This document shows positions 57,462 to 64,000 of a stretch of DNA of 64,000 nt, piece after piece. Made by a program: the position numbers and the translations under genes. A model generated the notes under the pieces. The model was not told where the DNA came from. It saw nothing but the letters and a program-made list of their open reading frames with translations, and made no database searches. This DNA comes from Malaya genurostris (lineage: Eukaryota; Arthropoda; Insecta; Diptera; Culicidae): contig NC_080570.1 in NCBI RefSeq assembly GCF_030247185.1, forward strand, positions 161,298,882-161,362,881, read 5' to 3'. Position 1 is the first letter of the stretch; every line of letters begins with the position of its first letter.

Positions 57462-59330
57462 TTATAGTTTGCTGCTAACACCGGGTGCCGCCTTGCTAAG
57501 CACATCGAACATGTCGTCCAAAGCCTGCCGCAGATAATCCCGGAAGACCTTCGAATCCGTGGCCGGGTTGCTCTTGAACGAGGAAATACCGAACCACATG
57601 TCATCTTCCTTCGGGTTGTAGCAGCATCCGTACCCATCGGCCGTCAAGGGTCCGTAGCACATGAAGGCATCGTACCGTGAAGCCACCTGGCTGGTGGAAA
57701 GGCGCATATGCTGACTGGCGAGCAAACCGCCGTCCTTGAACAGATCCGGCAATGGTATGTTGTTCTCGCGGGCTATCAGTTTCAACCCCAGCAGATGCCG
57801 GTCGACACCGAATCCTTGGACTGCCTTCGATGCGTACGTTTTGTGTGAGTCGACGGCCGCCCTCAGTTTCGTCAGCTTTTCCGCTGCACTGGCCCCTTCC
57901 TCCAGCATGGTACGAGCAAAAGCAATTGATTCGTTCGAACAAGACCGAATGGTTTCGGTTCTACCAGCTTCGTACATACGAGTTTGAGCTGACTCGTAGT
58001 GGGCCCCTGGAACACGATGCAGTTTGTAGAATGCATACTGGATTGCCATCTGAATGTAGCTGTCCGGGCTCATTTTGTTGGTTTTAATGAAACCTTTTCC
58101 GTAACCGGTATAGTGCAGATAATTCATGTCCAGATCGCTAATTAGTTTGTCGTGACTAGAGGCTGCCTTCCTAAGAAAGTCCTGCGCCTTCGGCGAAAGG
58201 TTGAAATCGAGTTTTTCGGGCGCTTCAATTTCTCGAACCGAACCTGCTTCATCGCCTTTAGCGATATGATTGATAATGAAATCAGTCAGAACGGCGATCG
58301 GTTGTCCCTCGGCAGGCGAATGCTCGTACGTCAGTCCGTTTACTCCGTTAGGGCCCACCACCAGCTGCAGGGTTTTGTCATACCATCGATTACCGGAATT
58401 GGCACTAGAACCACCGCCATGAATTAGCAAATGACAAGCGTCGATAATGTCGTCTCCCGATGGGTTTCCAATCTCGTAGTCCAACGACAGCACGAAAAGG
58501 GAACTTTGAATGGTTTTCATGGTCTTTTGATTAATTGGATCGGCATTCAGTATCTCGTAAGCATCGTACCAACTGTCCCGAGGCAGAGCCGAAAGCATTC
58601 CTACGGGCTCTGCTTTCTGTCGAGACATTTCGTAACATTTTCTCAGCTGTTGGTACAATTTTTCTTCACCTACGATGCCGTCCGAGCCTCCCACTTCCAC
58701 TTTAAAATACTGATTGTTGGATGCGACTACAATATGTGTAGATTCAGGGTGGTACAGTAACGAATCGGAAGGCTTTCCAGGTACTCGACAGGTGCCGAAT
58801 ATTTTATTATACTGGGACATATCCAAGGGCACTTTACCCATTGATTCTAATTTGATCTGATTACGGTCGATCATTCGTTTATACAACAAAGCACCGAACA
58901 CGATTTTGGCAGCGTACCTGAGCTGGTCATCTACACTGACATAGTTTAATTTGGGGAAGACTAGCCCTGGACTAGAGTAGATAATCACAGGATCACGGTA
59001 TTCCAAGTAAGCAGATTGTAACCACCAATCGGAGAGCCAGTTCTTCTTGACTGCTGCACGGTCTTCCAGCAGTTTTTGTAATTTTGTACCAACTCCACCG
59101 GGTGCGGTGAATTCTGCTATGGCCAACTTCGTCTGCTTGTAGCCATCCTCATTTACGTGCGGTTCAATCGTTGTCGCCAGTTTATTCATCGTATCTTCCA
59201 ATTTCGGAAGCGGATAAGCCGGTAATGATAGGCTGCTGAAATGACCGGCCGTCAACATTCGAACCAGAGCACCTCCGCCGTTTACTCCCAATGGGATGGT
59301 CTTACTTTGAATCAGTCGCATCATTGCCAT
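57462..59330 (-). CDS. CrAT: Carnitine O-acetyltransferase
   Basis: 622 residues, the usual length for the family, in one exon. Transfers acetyl and other short acyl groups between CoA and carnitine, buffering the acyl-CoA pool in mitochondria and peroxisomes. Landmarks: LPAYPLPKLEDTM at 36-48 (N-terminal acyltransferase signature), NRWYDKTLQ at 314-322, the catalytic His337 in LTYEHSPAEGQP, GYGKGFIKTNKMSPDSY (CoA phosphate-binding lysines), GRTETIRSCS (carnitine carboxylate binding) and LSTSQV near the C-terminus. The C-terminus is SSKL, a canonical PTS1 peroxisomal signal. The first about 35 residues (MAMMRLIQSKTIPLG..ALVRMLTAGH) are basic and lack acidic residues, like a mitochondrial presequence. 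Start at 59330 chosen as the first ATG; others at residues 3 and 4 are possible. Converges on the NFAT gene. Confidence 0.96.
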   Translation of the reverse strand: MAMMRLIQSKTIPLGVNGGGALVRMLTAGHFSSLSLPAYPLPKLEDTMNKLATTIEPHVNEDGYKQTKLAIAEFTAPGGVGTKLQKLLEDRAAVKKNWLSDWWLQSAYLEYRDPVIIYSSPGLVFPKLNYVSVDDQLRYAAKIVFGALLYKRMIDRNQIKLESMGKVPLDMSQYNKIFGTCRVPGKPSDSLLYHPESTHIVVASNNQYFKVEVGGSDGIVGEEKLYQQLRKCYEMSRQKAEPVGMLSALPRDSWYDAYEILNADPINQKTMKTIQSSLFVLSLDYEIGNPSGDDIIDACHLLIHGGGSSANSGNRWYDKTLQLVVGPNGVNGLTYEHSPAEGQPIAVLTDFIINHIAKGDEAGSVREIEAPEKLDFNLSPKAQDFLRKAASSHDKLISDLDMNYLHYTGYGKGFIKTNKMSPDSYIQMAIQYAFYKLHRVPGAHYESAQTRMYEAGRTETIRSCSNESIAFARTMLEEGASAAEKLTKLRAAVDSHKTYASKAVQGFGVDRHLLGLKLIARENNIPLPDLFKDGGLLASQHMRLSTSQVASRYDAFMCYGPLTADGYGCCYNPKEDDMWFGISSFKSNPATDSKVFRDYLRQALDDMFDVLSKAAPGVSSKL

Positions 59331-59517
59331 CGGTGCTGGGATAATTTTTATGGACAGCGATTACTGTTTGAAGGTCCTAAAACGAGAACAAATTAAGCTT
59401 AATCAAACTCACTGTTACGTTGATTGGTTCGCACACGATGACCCTTGTACTGTACCGTGAATCGCGAGCCACTACAGGAAAGGTTGAATACAAAAATAAA
59501 CTGCGAATACACTCACT
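59331..59517 (-). other. Putative 5' UTR with short intron of the acetyltransferase gene
   Basis: On the minus strand an acceptor-like CTCGTTTTAG|GACC at 59377-59376 lies 46 bases upstream of the ATG, and a donor GTGAGT starts at 59516, giving a possible 140-bp intron (59377-59516). No in-frame extension of the protein is evident. The intron is inferred from splice-site sequence only. Upstream to 60.7 kb is AT-rich intergenic sequence with no named feature. Confidence 0.35.
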
Positions 59518-60772
59518 GCACCGATCTCGATAACGAGTATGTGTACACGTCAACAAAAACGATAACTGACTGAACATATAAAAGTGAAAGGAATCGTACT
59601 GAAGCTGGAATACTGTTGTGAGAGAGCTATACCGAAAACAGGTAGATTTATGTTGCTTAATATCATAAATGTTTACCCACAAGTGATTGATTTGAATATC
59701 GCAAAAATGGCAACTGGTTTTTTGTTTCTTATGCGATTTTAATTCGGGTAGCCAAACTTGAAACAAGTTCTTTTGATTGTTTTAGTAACACCATGCATAA
59801 CAACAAAACTCAAAACTGAACAAAGCTTCAATGATAAGAAATCGTTTGTTCGTTCTTATTCGACCACCGTCGTCATCGAATTTTATGGTACTGCAATTTA
59901 AACGCTTTAAGAGAGTTTTGCCTATTCGTTATACCGTATTTGTAATATTTTAAATACATATCCAACTGTCTTCCACAAAATGCATTCTCATTGACAAACC
60001 AATACAAAATACATATGTAGATCAGTTTATCAAAACATCATAATATCTGATAATGAGTATCTCCTTTTGTGTACTTTCTTTTATTGTTACTCCTAAGATT
60101 GCTCCTTAACATTTCGAACAATTTGATAACTTGTATCATTCATCATTGTTTAATACTGTTATTGTGATCGATAAGAGCAGTAAATAAAGACCGCAGACTT
60201 GACAATTTTAAACTATGCTCGAAAGTAGAAATGTAAATGTGCACACAAAAAAGGGTGTATCGCACCTACAACACGCAAAAAGGTCGTAATCTAGTTTTAA
60301 ACTATACCCACATTGATCAACATAATTGTTGAATCTCGATTATGTTGAAGCTATTCTGTTTTTAATTACTAATTACTAATAAAACTTGCACTCATTTTAG
60401 GTTATGGTTTATAATGTTTCCCACACAACGTATAGAGGATTTCTTAGTTAAAAAGCATACACAAACTTCGTTCAATGATCCCGACACTGTATCAAATAAC
60501 ACGATAGAAATAGAAATTATTGAGAAAACTTTGTTCAACCCTCAACAAATATAAAAGTGGAATAATTCTATACCACGAAGTTCAGGTATGCCTATTTAAT
60601 ATACGAGCAACGGTTAATATTCATATATATTAAACTCGAAGAATTTTAACCGAAAGCAGACCAATGAAACACTGCATCGGAGTAAATAAAATGAAAATGG
60701 GAATACTGTATACATTTAGCACAAACTTTTTCGAACCAGTAGTCGTTTTATCGAAACTTCGAACAGAATAAT

Positions 60773-60895
60773 CTGTTAAGAGAAGGTAGTCGGGCGAAAA
60801 AAAATGAATAGGTAGTCGGGCGAAAGCAAAATGAAGGTGTTTCTAATATTGGAGCATTATATCTGTTAAGAGAAGGTAGTCGGGTGAAAGCAAAA
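60773..60895. repeat. Short direct repeat (GGTAGTCGGGCGAAA)
   Basis: ATCTGTTAAGAGAAGGTAGT at 60768 recurs near 60859, and GTAGTCGGGCGAAA occurs three times. It looks like a local duplication of about 90 bp with an internal slip. Confidence 0.75.
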
Positions 60896-61049
60896 TGAAC
60901 ATTGGACCATTATTTTTAAAAGATAAACTTTTTGTCAATCAGACCAGAAAATTTCAAATCCAAACCCAATGTTGTAAAACTGAATAAATCTCGGGTAATT
61001 CTAATAAGTTTTTTTGGTTGATATACTAACAATTCTGTTTTTTTTTGTC

Positions 61050-61460
61050 GTGAATACGACTTACTTTACTATGGGGCGCCTTTTCAAAACTAGCTATAAG
61101 GAAGAATGGGCAGAACTTAATCGTGAATATCTCGACTTGTATTAATGGTAGCAACATAATTCTTTCACTATTTCATCAAAAATATGATCAGAAACAGTAT
61201 GAGATAACCACAAACAACTCAAAAATTAAGTTTTCTGAAAATTTTAAAACAACGCGGAAAACTCTTTACTTTTGCTTGGATTTTTCGCGCAAGGACGACG
61301 ATTTTGAGGTAGTCAGGCACATATCTTCAACTGAACGTTATAAAAGGGAAACCGTGGTCGAAAATCGATCATTTCTTCTTGTGCGTTGGATGAAAGCAGA
61401 CGTCGAGGCGAGAAGACGCATTCAAACAGCGGCATCGGAGAGCACACCTTCTGCGTAGTT
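61050..61460 (+). repeat. Dispersed repeat fragment containing a 111-residue frame
   Basis: CGTGAATACGACTTACTTTA and CTATGGGGCGCCTTTTC at 61050-61092 match the minus strand at 30300-30350, so this is an interspersed sequence. The open frame at 61123-61458 (ending VEARRRIQTAASESTPSA) resembles no domain I know and is probably non-coding repeat, though a basic DNA-binding remnant cannot be ruled out. Confidence 0.4.
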
Positions 61461-61511
61461 AAAAACCTCTAACGCTCAGGTCGTAGTTCTCATTTGCCTT
61501 CCGGTCGTCAA

Positions 61512-62356
61512 CACACTTAAATTTTATTGCTGAATCTCGGCGAAAAACTGCCGAGATTTGCACAGCCGAGAGATCGGTAATCATCTCGGCAAAATAATAA
61601 TTACTGAGAATCTCGGCACTAGCAAATTTGTTAACTGTCAATTATTACCGAACTTGTCAGCAACATTTTTGCTGTTAACTCGGCAAAAGCGATTATGATC
61701 GAATAATGAATTGCCGAGTCATCAGTAATCGAACGTAGAAAGGATTTTTCGTTATTATTGTACGAAATAAATATCACAAAATCTAATGGCTAGGGAAAGG
61801 GGGTGTTTTATTGATATCCACTTTAATGCGGTTTACAAAAAAAAAACAAACCTCAAAAGAAAACATCACGGTTAAAGACAATTATTCCCAGTGCTCCTCA
61901 ATGCATCTACCTGGAAATAAGAAGACTTTTGTAAGAATATATGAACAGCAGTGTTTTATATTTCACTTATCTTTTCAAGAAATATAAGAATCTTACCTTT
62001 ATCCAATATATATTATTTTCCCGCTCCACCAGCAATGGCTACGTGGTGTTTTGCACATTCGACAAGAGACATTAAATGACAAGTGTTTCACCGAGTTTCA
62101 GTAAAAGCTAACACACTGTTCGAAATCTCGGCAAACAGATTTGCTGATTTCGGTATGTTTGTTGTTTACTGATAAGCTCAGCATTATATTTTTCCAAACT
62201 TCGGCAAAAGAACGCACTTTACCGAGATATCAGAATATTACATTAACGAATTTCGGAAAAAAAATATATGGATTACTGAACAATCAGTAAAATGTCGTGT
62301 TGCCGATCTAATTCGGTATTTCATTATGCCGAGCTCAAGAATCTGTTTTAAGTGTG
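61512..62356. mobile_element. 845-bp inverted-repeat element rich in CTCGGCA motifs
   Basis: The ends CACACTTAAA (61512-61521) and TTTAAGTGTG (62347-62356) are perfect inverted repeats, and sequence just inside continues as a looser inverted repeat (GAATCTCGGC / GCCGAGCTCAAGAATC). The interior carries about a dozen ATCTCGGCA or TGCCGAGAT motifs in both orientations, concentrated in the two outer thirds, with an AT-rich middle at 61.75-62.05 kb. No coding capacity. It looks like a non-autonomous foldback-type DNA element. Confidence 0.65.
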
Positions 62357-62374
62357 AAGGCGAGAAGACGCATT

Positions 62375-64000
62375 AAACCAGTTTCGCATCATTTGGCACT
62401 GCGAGCGGATGTGTCGGTTTGTACGCAAAACTAGTTTCAATTGAAGCAAGAACGATTGCATTGGAGAGAAAGAAAACAAGAAACGAAAAATGGACAACAT
62501 TATATAAAATCAGCCGTTCTAATGACTCTAAATGTTATCTAGAGAACTTTTAAGATTACTTCTTTGCAAATCAAAGGTAGAAATCATCAGTTTAGTGAAA
62601 ATCCAAAATAATTTGATTTGCTTCGTGCACTTTTCGCTGTGCGAAAATCGTTCGAGAAAAATGTTCCGAACTGTTCTAAATATCGTAGAGAATTCCACAA
62701 TTTGTTCCTTCTAAAAGGCAGAAATGATTCCTGTACTGCACCTTGATAGTTTCTTTCAATGAAATGTGCAAATCCGATATGAGAATCGACGTCAAAAATC
62801 CTTGAAAATTTTAGTAGTGAAAAGGGGGAAAGTTTCGCAATTCACACAATCGATCAACTATCAATTCGAATTCGAAAGTGTATAGAAATCGTGTCAGTTT
62901 TATTCGTATTCACGACATCCAGTTATGTCTCTGACATTACACACCCGTACTTTTTAATAAAACCAATGTTTTTAAACAACCACAAGTTAGTTTAAAACAA
63001 GGATATTTTGTTTAAATCTTCGATATCTCGATTTGAAAGAGCTATTTTTTTGGTTTGGTGAGCAACTAATCATTTTGTTGTTCTAAAGCAGGATTTTTCT
63101 GCGTGTATGAAAGTGGTACAGCAAAAGTGTATGTATAAGTACGACTGCTCTGATCTTCGAGAACGTTGACGTTGTAAATGACAACACAAACACTTGATTC
63201 AGGTTTTTGCTTTGTTTGAGAACAGAGTTACCAGTAACGTGGATACTTGAAAATCCAGAGGTAAAAATTTTTGACGTAGCACTACGTCTTTGTTTACTAT
63301 ACTAACCTACGTGCATTTTCAAAATTTCACAACGCGAGAATAATTAAATTGCTTCAGATTGAATTTTTAATAACTCTCCTAGTTTAAGTATTTTATTTTA
63401 TTCTTTCACGAAACGAATGGAAGAAAGTTTAAGCTCGTTGATAATATAACTTTTATTACGTCAGTTTTATTAGAATTGTTGAAAAATAGGACCAAACACA
63501 AAACATAAAAATCAATTAAATCTATAAATAGGCCCTGTTGCACATTTGCTAGCTTTAGTCTGATAATCCATGAACGCAGATACATCAAAGCTTTCTACGT
63601 CAAGACAGTGGTACTAAACACAGAATTATTCAACTGGTTTGTTAAGTTAGTGGCGAATATGAGGCTCCGTTCCTCAAGCCTAAACGCAGAAAAACAACAG
63701 CTAGTTCTGTGAGTAGTTCTTCAGTGTGAGTTTCGCTACAAACGGTAACGATTACATCATCGGATGATTGGCTGGACTGTTGGTTGTTTGTATTGGAGCA
63801 AAATATAGGAGAAATTTGCACAAATCAACCTTTCTAAAGGCTGTAAATGTTTACATCTACATCTAAGTATGAACACAACGGAAAGAATATTCAAATCCAC
63901 ATTCATAAGGGCCATAAATGAGAGTGCTGTAGTCCGCAATCACGGTCAAATCATTTAGCTTCTGGCCATTTTCAGTGTCTCCACATCGAATCAAGCAAAG
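62375..64000. other. Intergenic, no supported feature
   Basis: AT-rich sequence with only short frames on either strand and no motif I recognise; upstream flank of the acetyltransferase gene. Confidence 0.5.

Noticed and set aside
59377..59412. A 36-bp intron in the acetyltransferase leader (GTGAGT near 59412)
   Set aside because: Too short for spliceosomal removal; a donor at 59516 giving 140 bp is more plausible.
61123..61458. 111-codon frame with a basic C-terminus
   Set aside because: It lies in sequence that is partly repeated at 30.3 kb, and I recognise no domain; listed only as a repeat fragment.

Overview
This window is eukaryotic nuclear DNA and reads as a repeat-rich insect genome, most likely a mosquito or another lower dipteran. 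The reasons are GT-AG introns of several kilobases, AT-rich spacer, several families of Tc1/mariner elements with a DD37E catalytic spacing (described mainly from mosquitoes), jockey/CR1-like and R1/I-like LINE fragments, and dense MITE-like and satellite repeats. The species cannot be fixed from sequence alone. No bacterial or phage system, CRISPR array, tRNA or rRNA gene was seen.

Two host genes are supported. The first, on the plus strand at about 5.1-50.2 kb, is one gene of eight coding exons for an NFAT-family Rel-homology transcription factor, closest in its DNA-binding region to the NFAT5/TonEBP type. The eight exons share compatible phases and sum to 4,428 nt, which is 1,475 codons plus a stop. 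Exons 1-3 encode a low-complexity N-terminus, exon 4 the Rel-homology DNA-binding domain, exons 5-6 the IPT dimerisation domain, exon 7 a long Q/S/A-rich putative activation region, and exon 8 only the last two bases of a Val codon plus TAA before a 3' UTR of about 1.3 kb. The second, on the minus strand at 57.46-59.33 kb, is an intronless ORF for carnitine O-acetyltransferase with its catalytic His, a presequence-like N-terminus and a C-terminal SKL peroxisomal signal. The two genes are transcribed towards each other.

Layout. 0.05-2.06 kb is a degenerate minisatellite with a higher-order period of about 520-540 bp. 2.3-3.1 kb is a mariner remnant. 3.5-5.1 kb is the likely NFAT promoter and leader. 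Intron 1 (5.4-12.7 kb) holds a tandem repeat array, a complete but pseudogenised DD37E mariner and a tRNA-like SINE. Intron 2 (13.2-20.3 kb) holds a mariner/LINE mosaic and a second DD37E mariner family. Intron 3 (20.9-28.3 kb) holds a giant (TC)n(TG)n tract and MITE hairpins. Intron 4 (29.0-36.3 kb) holds a 262-bp palindromic satellite, a LINE fragment, and a mariner that has itself been invaded by a 280-bp MITE made of tandem repeats. Intron 6 (36.9-43.7 kb) holds a nearly intact LINE reverse transcriptase with a mutated active site and another transposase remnant. Intron 7 (45.6-50.2 kb) holds a mariner remnant and a LINE endonuclease. 51.6-57.3 kb is intergenic repeat. 59.5-64 kb is intergenic, with an 845-bp inverted-repeat element rich in CTCGGCA motifs.

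No convincing undescribed biological system was found. The observations most worth checking are the minimal terminal exon and possible alternative C-termini of the NFAT gene, the dual-targeting layout of the acetyltransferase, the nested and tandem-repeat transposon structures, and the palindromic satellite.
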